A DNA stretch of 64,000 nucleotides, from contig CAMQGK010000634.1 of NCBI GenBank assembly GCA_947000775.1, positions 17,690,501 to 17,754,500 of the forward strand, read 5' to 3'. Positions 35,001-45,669 of the stretch are shown in pieces (position 1 is the stretch's first letter; each line of letters opens with the position of its first letter). Made by a program: the position numbers and the translations under genes. This stretch comes from Pterois miles. Its lineage: Eukaryota > Chordata > Actinopteri > Perciformes > Scorpaenidae. The notes under the pieces are model-generated. The model was not told where the DNA came from and searched no databases. It saw nothing but the letters and a program-made list of their open reading frames with translations.

Positions 35001-38000
35001 CTCTGCATCAGCAATTTCAGTACTGGGTTCAGATGATTCTGATTTACTAGATATTTCAGAAACATTTGACTTTGTTGATTTGATTGACATATTACTTGAT
35101 GCTCTTTCCACAGATTCAGACTTGTTTGGTTGTGCAGAAATAGTCGACTTTGCAGACGTCTCACTCTCCGCTCTGTCTGTTCCTTCCTCATCATTGCTCT
35201 CCTCAGGAGTATTAGTATCTGGAGGAACTTTAGAAGCATTTGATTTGATGGAAGCTGTAGAAGCATGCGACTTAGGTCTGGCAATATTTTCTTCAACTGG
35301 AACATCAGCTGAACATTTTGATCTTTCAGAAACACTTGACCTGACTGAGTGGACCGACCTCACTGATCTGCTTTCATCAAGCTCGTCTTCATTTGGCTTT
35401 TCAGGAGAATCAACAATGTGATCAGGAGGAAAGTCAGAAGCTTTCGACTTCTTAGATACTGCAGAAACATTTGATTTTGCTGATCTGACTGATATACTGC
35501 TTGGAGCTCTCTCTGCATGTTCCTCGTGATCAGACATATTTTCCTCAGCTGGACCATCTGGTCCTTTTGACTTAGTGGATATGACAGAAATAGTCGACTT
35601 TGCAGTTTTTGCTGACATGGCACTCTGTGCTCTCTCTTGAGCTTCCTCTTCATCATCTCCTTCATCAGGAGTGTTAGTAGTGTTGACAGACTGAACTTCA
35701 GAAACTTTTGATCGTCTAGATTTTGCAGAAATATTTGAATGTGCTGATTTAGTTGACAAACCACTTGGAGCTCTCTCTGCAGACTTTACAGATATTTCAG
35801 AAATGTGTGACTGGACTGATCTGGCTGACATGCTGCTTGCTGCTCTTTCCTCAGTTTGCTCTTCTTCAGCTGGAACATGAGCAGAACTTTTCGACTTATT
35901 TGATCTTGCTGAAATACTTGATTTAACTGACTGAACAGACATTGAGCTCACTGATCTCCCTTCACTCTCCCCTTCAATCTCTCTTTCCTCAGGATTGTCA
36001 ACACTGTCTCCCAAGGGAACTTCAGAAACTTTTGATTTTACAGATGTTGCAGAAACATTTGATTTTGCTGATTTTGCTGATCTGACTGATATACTGCTTG
36101 GAGCTCTCTCTGCATGTTCCTCATGATCAGATATATTTTCCTCAGCTGGACCATCTGGTCCTTTTGATTTAGTAGATGTGATAGAAATGGTTGACTTTGC
36201 AGTTTTTGCTGACATGGCACTCTGTGCTCTCTCTTGAGCTTCCTCTTCATCATCTCCTTCATCAGGAGTGTTAGTAGTGTTGACAGACTGAACTTCAGAA
36301 ACTTTTGATTTTCTAGATTTTGCAGAAATATTTGAATGTGCTGATTTAGCTGACAAAGCACTCGGTGATCTCTCTGCAGACTTTACAGATATTTCAGAAA
36401 TGTGTGACTGGACTGATCTGGCTGACATGCTGCTTGCTGCTCTTTCATCAGTTTGCTCTTCTTCAGCTGGAACATGAGCAGAACATTTTGACTTATTTGA
36501 TCTTGCAGAAATACTTGATTTAACTGACTGTACAGACATTGAGCTCACTGATTTCCCTTCAGTCTCCTGTTCAACAACAAGCTCTTCAGAAACGTCACCA
36601 TTTTCAGAAGGAATTGCAGAACCTCTTGATTTCTTAGATGCTGCTGAAGCATTTGACTTTGCAGATTTAGTAGATGTAGTCGACATGTTGCTTGGAGCGT
36701 GTTCTGACATATTAGATTTGGCAGAAATATTTGACCGTGCTGATTTCACTGACAGTGCACTAGGTCCTCTCTCTTCCTCACATTCAGTTACAGTTTCTCC
36801 GTCTGAACTGTCATAGCACTTTGACTTTCTTGATCTTGCTGAAATGTTAGACTTGCTGGATTTTTCTGATATGCAGCTTAGTGATCTCTCTGAAGACTTT
36901 ACAGATATTTCAGAAATGTGTGAGTGGACTGATTTGGCTGACATGCTGCTTGCTGCTCTTTCTTCAGTTTGCTCTTCTTCAGCTGGAACATGAGCAGAAC
37001 ATTTAGACTTATTTGATCTTGCTGAAATATTTGATTTAACTGACTGGACAGACATTGAGCTCATTGCCCTCCCTTCACACTTCTCCTCGGGATTGTCAAC
37101 CCCATTTTCCAAGGGAACTTCAGAAACGTTCAATCTTCGAGATGATGTAGAAACATTTGATTTTGCTGATTTTCCCGATGCAACTGATGTAACACTTGGA
37201 GCTCTCTCTGCAGACTTTACAGATACTTCAGAAATGTGTGAGTGGACTGATCTGGCTGACATGCTGCTTGCTGCTCTTTCTTCAGTTTGCTCTTCTTCAG
37301 CTGGAACATGAGCAGAACTTTTCGACTTATTTGATCTTGCTGAAATACTTGACTTAACTGACTGTACAGACATTGAGCTCACTGATCTCCCTTCACTCTC
37401 CCCTTCAATCTCTCTTTCCTCAGGATTGTCAATACTGTCTTCCAAGGGAGCTTCAGAAACTTTTGATTTTACAGATGTTGCAGAAACATTTGACTTGACT
37501 GATTTTGCTGATCTGACTGATATACTGCTTGGAGCTCTCTCTGCATGTTCCTCATGATCAGATATATTTTCCTCAGCTGGACCATCTGGTCCTTTTGACT
37601 TGGTAGATTTGACAGAAATAGTCGACTCCGCAGTTTTTGCTGACATGGCACTCTGTGCTCTCTCTTGAGCTTCCTCTTCATCATCTCCTTCATCAGGAGT
37701 GTTAGTAGTTTTGTCAGACTGAACTTTGGAAGCTTTTGAATTCTTAGATAATGCTGAAACATTTGACTTTGCTGATTTAGCTGACAAACCACTTGGAGCT
37801 CTCTCTGCAGACTTTATAGATATTTCAGAAACGTGCGACAGTACTGAATTAGCTGACATGCTGCTTGCTGCTCTTTCTTCAGCTTGCTCATTTTCATTTT
37901 TGTCGGAGGATTCTTCTGGAACATGAAGAGAACATTTTGACCTATTTGATCTTGCAGAAATACTTGACTTAACTGAACTGACAGACATTGAGCTCATTGC

Positions 38001-41000
38001 CCTCCCTTCACTCTCCCCTTCAACAAAACTTTCCTCAGGATTGTCAACACCATCTTCCAAGGGAACGTTATAAACTTTTGATCTTCTAGATGTTGCAGAA
38101 ACATTTGACTGGACTGATCTGGCTGACATGCTGCTTGCTGCTCTTTCCTCAGTTTGCTCTTCTTCAGCTGGAACATGAGCAGAACATTTTGACTTATTTG
38201 ATCTTGCAGAAATGCTTGATTTAACTGACTGGACAGACATTGAGCTCACTGATCTCCCTTCAGTCTGCTCTTCAACAACAAGCTCTTCAGAAGCATCACC
38301 ACAGTTTTCAGAAGGAATTGCAGAACCTCTTGATTTCTTAGATACTGCTGAAGCATTTGACTTTGCAGATTTAATAGATGTAGTTGATATGTTGCTTGGA
38401 GCTCTTTCTCTGTGTTCTGACGTAGTGGATTTGGCAGAGATATTTGACTGTGCTGATCTCGCTGACAGTGCACTGGGTCCTCTCTCTTCCTCGCATGTTT
38501 CTGACATGGCACTAGATACTCTCGCTTCTGCTTCATCAGTTTGCTCTCCATTTCCATCCTCATGATGGTTGTCATTCATTTCCTTATTGGGAACTTCAGA
38601 TGATTTAGATTTGCTAGATTTTGCAGAAATATTTGACTTCACCGACACTGCTGATTTGACTGACAGTGTGCTTTTTGGTCTTCCTTCACTTTCCTCTGCT
38701 CTAGATCTTGCAGATACATTAGACTTAGCTGACATTGCACTCAGTGATCTTTCTTTATTTTCAACCTGTGTTTCTTCAGATGAAAGATTGGACACTATTG
38801 ATTGTTCAGACGCATTTGACAAAGCACCAGGTGTTCTTGCATCGGTGTCTTGCACTTCCTCTACATTCTCAAATCCAGAGGCTATAGACTTTGATGCTCT
38901 TTCTTGAGTAATTTCTTCATCTTGAAGCTTAGATGCTGTAGATCTTACAGAGGTATTTGATTTGGTCGACATGACACTTGGCACTCTCTCTTGATCTTCT
39001 TTAGCCTCTTCAGCTCCCTCCTCTCCCTCAAAATTTTCATCCACATTGTTTGACATCCCTTGCTTTGCTTCCTCCTCATCTTGTTCAATATCTGGGAGAG
39101 GAGATCTTGATTCCTTTGACTGAATAGAAGCTTTGGATTGTGATGAAATGGAACTTAATACTTGTTCTTCAGCAACATCTCGCTCTGATTTAGAGGATTT
39201 AACAGACATGCTGCTCAATGGTCTTTCTTGCATTTCTTTGTCATTGTGCGCTTGCATTTCTTCAGCTGTAACATCTAAAGCATCAGATCTGGATTTTTTT
39301 GAGGCATTTGAATGAACTGACATGGCACTTTTGGATCTTTTCTCCTCTACATCTTCAGACTCTGTATTCTGTCTTTCTTCAGATGCATTTGATTTGAAAG
39401 ACATGGCACTTGATTGATATCTTTGTTTCTCACCTTCCTCTTCGAAATGGGCCTTGATGTTATCTTTTGTGTCATCTTCAAGATCTTTAGACACCTGGCA
39501 TTTACAAGCATATGATCTTTGGGATTTTCTTGACTTGCTTGAGCCCCCTGAAGCATTGGATGTTCTATCTGTAGGACTCTGTGATAGTAGTGATGTTGTA
39601 GCTAATAATGCACTTCCAGTGGTCTCTTCCCTTTCAGGTTTACTAGTCTGAGAAGATGCCCTTGAAGCACCCAGTGGGACATCATCCTCATGGTCTGTTA
39701 ACACCTCAGAGGAAGCACTAGAAGCAGATTCTGGTTGTTTGTTTTGTTCTGGTATTTTGTCTTTGACCTGATCATTTGGGGGACTGCCAACACACGTCTC
39801 ATAGTTGTCCACTGTGGAAGATTGCACCTTGTACGTTGGTGAACAAGTATCACTCCTGATGGTGCAGTACTCCACAATTTCAGCCGCCTCAACAGTTTGC
39901 TCCACACAAGTTTCTCTCTCCACCACTTGCTCTATATGCTCTTCACTAGTTTGCTTTTCAACCACTGTCTTTCTAGAGACCATCGTATGTGAGGATGCAC
40001 TTGAGCTGGATGTTCGAATGCAGCGAGTTGCTCCGTGTGCCCCCGGGATGTTTTTCCAGATGTCATAATCCTGGCAGTGTCTGCAGCAGTGAGGACAGTG
40101 AGGCTCCTCTGTATGTCTTTGATGGCGCCTCATGATGGAAGCCTCATCAGCAGAGATGTTTTCAGATTCAGAATAGTTTCTATCGCTAACCTGTGCAAAA
40201 CAGGGGTTACTGTGTCCCTGTAGGAACTCACAGGTCCCGCCTGTTGTCTTTTTCACTTTTGTCGACCAATGTAATGTTTCGTCATTTTGTAGCCGGAAGC
40301 GCACTTTCATTTCCATAGACAAACTGCCATCTTTATTAACTCGAACCCGCTTCTCTATATCATCCTCTCTCAATCCATCAGCAGTGTGCGGGGAGGAGTC
40401 TACGTTATCTGGAGAGTCGGTTCCATCCGGTAATGACTTGTCAGACGACACTGACTGCCTAGTGGATCTGTTTTCAGATTCCTTCTTTGTTGGAAGTCCT
40501 TGGTTCACCATCAAGACACAAACAAAGAGAAGAAGAAAAAAAAAAGGTAGGTGAGCTAGCTCATTGTGTGCAGTAAAATTACACTGTATTGTATATTGCT
40601 GTGAATCAGTGCTTAGAATGTAATTATTAAACAACATAGTAAAAACATAATTCAGAAATGAAGTCTCTGGCAATTAACTGTTTCTTCTACCGTCATGTCC
40701 TTCATTGCAGCCACTGGAGCGAGACCTAATCCTCGGAAGTTTGTCATCGGGTGTTTTCCGAAAGTTCTCCACGATAGACGAGTGAGAGGGCTCACATCCC
40801 ACACAGACGAGCACACTGGGGCACTGCATGAGGCTCTGAACGTTGTCAATCTGAAACAGAAGAGCAGAAATTATTAGTTAAGGGTGAGCCTCTTTACTGG
40901 ATCAAGTTTATAGCAAAAATTAAAAAAGGTAATGGGCAGAGGGATTGCAAGCATGTTTGATTTGAAACAGTTTGGACTAAATGCCATGGACAAGCCAGTA

Positions 41001-44000
41001 TTTGAATTAGATGGGGAAATTTACCAGGTAGATTTCTGGCTGAATTTTTTTTTTTTTTTTTTTTTGGCTATCAGTCCTTGTCAGCCTTTACAGAGACTAC
41101 AGGTGTGAGCAAACTGGATGCATAACACTTAAAGGGTTGATAGTGTTGTTTTGTTATATTTGTTGAAATTCACATCACATCAAAAGCTCTGACAAAAAAA
41201 GAAAAAAAATCTGTTATCTGTGGCTGTTGCAGGATAGTAATAAAGCTGTCCAATCATTTCATTTGACCCAAACGTAATGACTGGATGGGCTACTCATTGT
41301 GCATCACCGCAGTCTTCCACAAGCTGATAGTTTGACAGCTGCTACAAGTTGGTAACACAGGGCTCGGACCAATTTTAAAATCTAGTGTACTCTTGCTACT
41401 TTCTCATGATTACCGACCCTACATTTAAGGAAGTAGAATGAGGCATAGCACTGAGTTTTACAACTTCAGCACCTACTACTGTTCCTGTAAAGAGGCTTCC
41501 TTCATTAACAGGGACAACATATTTTCTGTTGCTTTGTGGTTTTTCTATAGTATAGCATTTGCCATTGCATGGGCATTTGTAAGTCTACAGCTGAGTGTAT
41601 ATTTATGAAACTGGGGTCATAGTGGGGGTTAAACACTACAGTTTTGGTGCTATAGTCTACCCACTGAGCTGCAGAGCCTGTCCTTTAATATAGCTCTTAT
41701 TTGAACAGGATTGAAGCTTGTGTGGCCACCTTCCATATACTTTTTTATTACTCAAATATGGGTTTTATGCTTTTAATATTGTTTAATATCAAAAGTGTCC
41801 AGTAACCAAGTTTTAAATGTGTTAGTGTGTACTGATTTTAAGATAAGATAAGATAAGATATTCCTTTATTGGTCCCACAGTGGGGAAATTCACAAGTAAA
41901 TTTACTTAAACAGAAAAAAAAGCTATTTGAAAGTGTTCATAGGGACATTTGACAGGTGTTATGATGATAATATTAGAACTGGGTCTATGCATTTCCCCGT
42001 TTTGTGCAAGACTGTGAGTGAAACTGTGAGTCAAAGACAAGCTAACAGTCCTAATCCAGGATGATGTCAGGGAAACGGCATAATGACGATGCATTATTGC
42101 ATTAGTGAGCTGTCATTGTCACATGTAAGGACCATGGGTAATGCTCAGCTGCATTTCAGGCTTGCTGAGCATGAGAATGTAGTAGCCTAATGATATAAAC
42201 AAGCAGGAGAGTGGTATGTGCATTACAATCCATAAACACCATTACTTTGATTTCTTTTGCTTTAGGACACCTCATACTCCTAAAATGTATAATGCATCAG
42301 AAACAACTAACTGTGCCTTCCAATACCTGCACTACCATACTATTTAGTATGCCAGAAAAAGATTTAGTGTGTCCCAATACATCGTATGTCAAATGCAGTA
42401 TGCCAGAAATACCAGGATGTCCTACTACATGCCAGCATGCTTTTCTTCTGACCCACAAACCTCTACGCCGCAGATATATGAGCAAAAGGGTCAAAATTAA
42501 AGGCGCAATATTATGAAGTAGTATGTCCCAATTGTATGCATGCTGCATGCAACAGTACGTAATTCTTAAGGGCAGCTGCAGTAAAATTAAAACAAAAGGT
42601 ATGCATTTTGGAAAGCAGCCTAAGTCTCTCTTTATGCATGTTGGTATTGCCAGATGAAGAGTTGATGGCTAATATCATGCAAGCTAATCATCTTCATCAC
42701 AGTGAGGTGAATTAAAATATAAGTCTTCTGTCTTACAAGTGATTAGCCTGAATGACTGAATGCTAATCTAGTGGGTGAGTGTGCACTGACCTGTTTTCCC
42801 TGGCATCTCCATGACTGTATTTTACTTCCATGCTAATAAACACATATTCACCATGCATCTCCAAATTTACATTTTCTGAGCATATCATCCTCCAGGTTTT
42901 AGCATTACACATTTTTACTCGTAAATTACTACTAAAACACTGTCAAACCCCACTCGGTTGTTTAAAACTGCACACCAAGGTTAGGTCACCAAGGTTAAAA
43001 AGCTGTTACTTCTACATCTGAAACGTCTTGTACATCTTAAAATAACAAGGAAACACAGATACTACTACATTAAATCAATAAGTATGTATAATTTGATTGC
43101 ATATTTTTATTTACTGTGGTGAAGCAGTAAATAGATTGTATAAAATACTGCTATTAAAGTGTGCTTTTGCATTTTGAAGACACAAAGTATTGAATCCTGC
43201 TGCTTCTGTTCACTAGTACTGACAGCTATGCAACTCAGAGAAACATCTAGACTAAAATATTGAGAGTTTTGTTGATTTTATTTTTGCTTGTAAGCAGTCA
43301 GTTTTGATGAAAGTGCAGTTTTGAATTTTAAATCCGATGCCAGTGAAGGCAGATGAATGGCTTCATCCGTGGTCACACAAAGCCCAGGTGAAGATAATTA
43401 ATTGCAGCTGTGGAAGACACATTTCTGAGACACCTCCGGTATCAAAGTAGGGGAGTGGAGTTTCAACGTTGACCTGTTTTCCCTCTCTCAAAAATAGCTC
43501 TGATTTGACCAAGATTAATGGGATTTGGAGAGATACCCACAATCTGATGCATGTACTGTATGTGTGAGGGAATATCCCTGTTTCATTCCCTCATGCACAC
43601 ACTGAAAATATTTATACTACCTGATTTAGATCAAACTATTAAATGTAAACAAAGTTAAACTAATATTGTTTATCTGTTCTGTAAATGTCAACAAATTGCA
43701 CATATCTAGTTACAGCAACGTTTCATCCTAGATGAAATTATTATATTGTTACAATAAACAAACAAATACACAGAATATCGTGTAGATTTGGATGGATATC
43801 AGTTATTTCCATTTCTATAGTTCAGTGGGCCTTTAGAGCACAATGTAGATTTCCTATTTCAGAAATGCTTTGGCACAGTTACTTAGAAATCAAAGTATAA
43901 ATCATCTTATTGTAAAGAATAAAGAGGGTGCAGCTTTTAGAAGGTTTTAACTACCTAATGTCATTATTTATTTCCATTGCAAAACAAGCAATGGGCTGAT

Positions 44001-45033
44001 TAAAATCTTTTTTTATATTCAGAGTCCAAATGAAGAGTATTTTAGAGTACATTAAAATGCAGCTAAAAGATATGTTTAAAAATTGAATGAATGACACTTT
44101 TTGAGATTGTGTGTTCGCAGTAGGATTGATGGTGGACAAAGCTCTCAACTGGGATTTAGCAGGGAATCGGACCTGTCACTAGAGGCCTCTCTTTCACTCT
44201 TGTTTTCAGTCTCAGGTATGAATAAAAGCAATGTGTAACAACACTTTAAACCATCATACTTCTGAGAGTATTTTTTAAAATCACACAACTTGCAGTACTG
44301 CTATTCATTTTAGTATTGGCCAGCCTTTTCAAATTATTAAAACACATGGGACGATAATCAGTTAGGGTCAAGCACAGAAACTTCCTCTTGGAAAAAGAAG
44401 TTTCCTGAACACATAATATTAAAATTTTATACAACCCTGTACTCCAAAACTCTGCAGGACATGTGAAAGAATATTAAGTTAAAAGGAACATGAAAACTAA
44501 ATATATCTTTCCCATAATCCTCTAGTTCTAGGCGTTTATGACATTACCTTGAGGCCCTCCAGAGTGCACAGCTTTCTGATATGGTACTGCATGAGCTCCG
44601 AAACCTCCTCTAAGAAAAGCCCGAAACTGCGTAGATTCCTGCGATGCAAGATGATGGTCTTCCTGCATGAGGGGTCGCTGTTCTTCACCAGCACCACCTT
44701 TTTATTGTACCTGTGATGATGGATGTGGCCTGAATGTGACACAGGGTGCTCCTCTGGTCTGGTCGGTCCCCTGAGAACATACTGGTGTGGATGATGGTAG
44801 TGATATGGTGTATGAGTGGGACATAAAGGAGTCTCTAATGCTTCCAGGGCCTGTGTGTGTCTGTACTCGGAGCAAAGGTAGCATTCCTCCAGAGGTTCAT
44901 GATGGGCCACCATGCCATGGTGGTGGATCCTTGGGAGCCGGCTGGTGTGATGCTTGTAGGGGAGAGAGGCCTTGTGGGAGCCTTCACCACCTACAGCATT
45001 GAAGCACTGGAAGCTGTGTTTGTGGGAGGACAT
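26094..45033 (-). CDS. rp1l1: RP1L1-type doublecortin-family photoreceptor protein, about 5016 residues
   Basis: RP1 and RP1L1 bind microtubules of the photoreceptor axoneme and organise outer-segment discs. Coding exons: 44548-45033 (162 codons), 40691-40850 and 26094-40498 (14405 nt). GT/AG borders and phases (0, then 1) join them into 15051 nt with one stop. The acceptor of the last exon is CCAAG at 40499. Shared with human RP1L1: second doublecortin domain, DIEKRVRVNKDGSLSMEMKV, EVVNEWLNSIP, TSSSGVDVNSGSTGSGNSS, the block beginning DPVWVLTLLSKIEK, EFCPCETC, and a Glu-rich tail. Human RP1L1 is roughly half this length. RP1 lacks the TSSSGVD block and the Glu-rich tail, so RP1L1 is the better match. 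Fish have more than one copy; I cannot tell which this is. The start at 45033 is the first ATG after an in-frame stop at 45073-45075, so an upstream exon could still add residues. Confidence 0.93.
26640..31440 (-). repeat. rp1l1: rp1l1 Glu-rich repeat region
   Basis: Residues about 3235-4835, continuing as acidic non-repeat sequence to the stop. Units of roughly 75-90 residues combine ELKEEAAEAT, AEDENAEETTMAATSEHESD, KDEAVEEGTVDEEEEIAA and DESSKEPAEEA. Human RP1L1 also ends in Glu-rich repeats, of a different and shorter unit. The strand bias (GAA/GAG on the minus strand) creates long Ser-rich open frames on the plus strand that are not genes. Confidence 0.88.
31670..33010 (-). other. rp1l1: rp1l1 conserved core between the two repeat regions
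   Basis: Residues about 2710-3155 hold non-repetitive sequence shared with human RP1L1: EVVNEWLNSIPAD, then SVQVMKVLLSPKL to RYQELMNILQSLW, TSSSGVDVNSGSTGSGNSS, DPVWVLTLLSKIEK to NRELRKIQGL, and EFCPCETCIKKK. Two Cys in CPCETC could bind metal or form a disulfide; this is a guess. The core strongly supports the gene assignment. Confidence 0.9.
33420..39430 (-). repeat. rp1l1: rp1l1 Ser-x-x repeat region, about 2000 residues
   Basis: Residues about 570-2575. Blocks such as SSMSVQSVKSSISARSNKSK have Ser at every third position, followed by acidic spacers (for example PAEEEQTEERA) and the next block. Dozens of blocks are present. Lys or Arg usually precedes the later serines. I infer an expanded, probably disordered and heavily phosphorylated segment. 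I know of no counterpart this long in human RP1L1. Confidence 0.9.
35360..37800 (-). repeat. rp1l1: Internal duplications of about 200-residue units in rp1l1
   Basis: A unit with the order RSVSSMSVQSV, HVPAEEEQTEERAASSMS, NTTNTPDEGDDEEEAQERA, GPDGPAEENISDHEEHAERA recurs. Two near-identical copies are offset by 597 bp (blocks ending near 35764 and 36361), and a third by a further 1431 bp (near 37792). Copies differ at few positions, so they spread recently by unequal crossing-over or gene conversion. Confidence 0.85.
40691..40850 (-). other. rp1l1: rp1l1 second coding exon: end of doublecortin domain 2
   Basis: 53 codons plus one base (residues 163-216). QSLMQCPSVLVCVGCEP closes the second doublecortin domain and matches human QALLHSPSVLVCAGHE. 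Acceptor TTTCAG at 40851 and donor GTAGAA at 40690. Joins in phase to the large exon after the splice at 40498. Confidence 0.88.
41841..41900 (-). mobile_element. LINE/SINE 3' tail remnant
   Basis: AAGATAAGATAAGATAAGAT followed by TTTATTGGTCCCACAGTGGG, the reverse complement of the 3' end type seen at 11381. Lies in the large rp1l1 intron. Confidence 0.75.
42318..42570. repeat. Interspersed repeat with GTATGTCCCAAT motifs
   Basis: Repeated phrases (TAGTATGCCAGAAA, GTGTCCCAATACATCGTATG, CAGTATGCCAGAAATACCAG, GTAGTATGTCCCAATTGTAT) suggest an old fish repeat in the rp1l1 intron. Family not named. Confidence 0.55.
44548..45033 (-). other. rp1l1: rp1l1 first coding exon: relic of doublecortin domain 1, His-rich linker, start of domain 2
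   Basis: Residues 1-162. The relic EPLEECYLCSE lines up with the end of the first doublecortin domain of RP1L1 (LEDGGCYLCSD), but the sequence ahead of it is His-rich and lacks the usual start of that domain. A His/Pro/Tyr-rich linker follows. From about residue 115 the second domain begins with KKVVLVKNSDPSCRKTIILH and continues to the donor at 44547. Confidence 0.8.
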
Positions 45034-45249
45034 TTTGGGTGGTGGTCTCTCTGCTCTGGCTGAAGGATGGTCTCAGGTGAGCCAACAAAGAGGGCAGGTT
45101 GACATGTTTCTCCTGCACTGCCTAGGGAAAGGTGTTGCACCACACATCCGCATGACTCCCACTCATCCCAGGCTGAAAGAGAAATGAAAACAAGAGGTGA
45201 AAAAAATCAGAAGAGGTCAAAGAACAAGCTAGAATGCAGCAATTAGTTA

Positions 45250-45669
45250 AAGGTTCAGCATGTAACATCTGGTGGCATCAGAGAGGAGGTTGCAGTTTTC
45301 AAGCTCTCCCGTGTACCACATAGAAGAGCTATGGTGTCTAGTGTGTAGCGTGTCCACATGAACAGTGAGCGGTGAAGCAAGAGAGAGAGAGCAGTAGCAA
45401 ATGTGTCATGTTGTGAGATATAGGAGCAGAAGACAGCTTTAAGAACATCAAGTGAAGAAATGCAGAAATAAATGCTGCAGCTTCTCAAGATCGGGGCTAC
45501 AATAGAAACATGGCGGCCAGCTCCGTGAACAGGACCCGCTGCAAATAAACGTCTTATTCTAAGGTAACGAAAACACAACTCTTATTTCCAGGTGATTATA
45601 CACTAAAGAAAACACACTTATTAATATTAGGTTCCATTTCTGCCAATAGATCCCCTAAATGTTACACAT
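45250..45669 (+). repeat. Interspersed repeat, copy 2
   Basis: Second copy of the repeat at 1720-2031, sharing GGTGAAGCAAGAGAGAGAG, an ATGGCGGCC block, GGACCCGCT and TTTCTGCCAATAGATC, and ending AAATGTTACACATTG. This copy is more complete at its left end (CATCTGGTGGCATCAGAGAG). Confidence 0.75.

Larger units (their letters stand above)
40851..44547. other. rp1l1: rp1l1 intron between the doublecortin exons
   Basis: A 3.7-kb intron. Besides the repeats listed it has a poly-T run at about 41046-41066 and otherwise AT-rich sequence without recognisable features. Confidence 0.6.

Noticed and set aside
34496..38575. Minus-strand Gln/Leu/Lys-rich frames within rp1l1
   Set aside because: Shifted-frame readings of the same repeats; near-identical copies track the 597-bp duplications.
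33439..39651. Plus-strand frames of 60-120 codons opposite the Ser-x-x region
   Set aside because: Complementary shadows of the repeated Ser/Lys codons; they recur with the repeat.
40499..40673. Extension of the giant frame upstream to an ATG at 40673
   Set aside because: It reads through the pyrimidine tract of the intron (Phe/Leu run). A splice from 40691 to 40498 restores doublecortin homology in phase.
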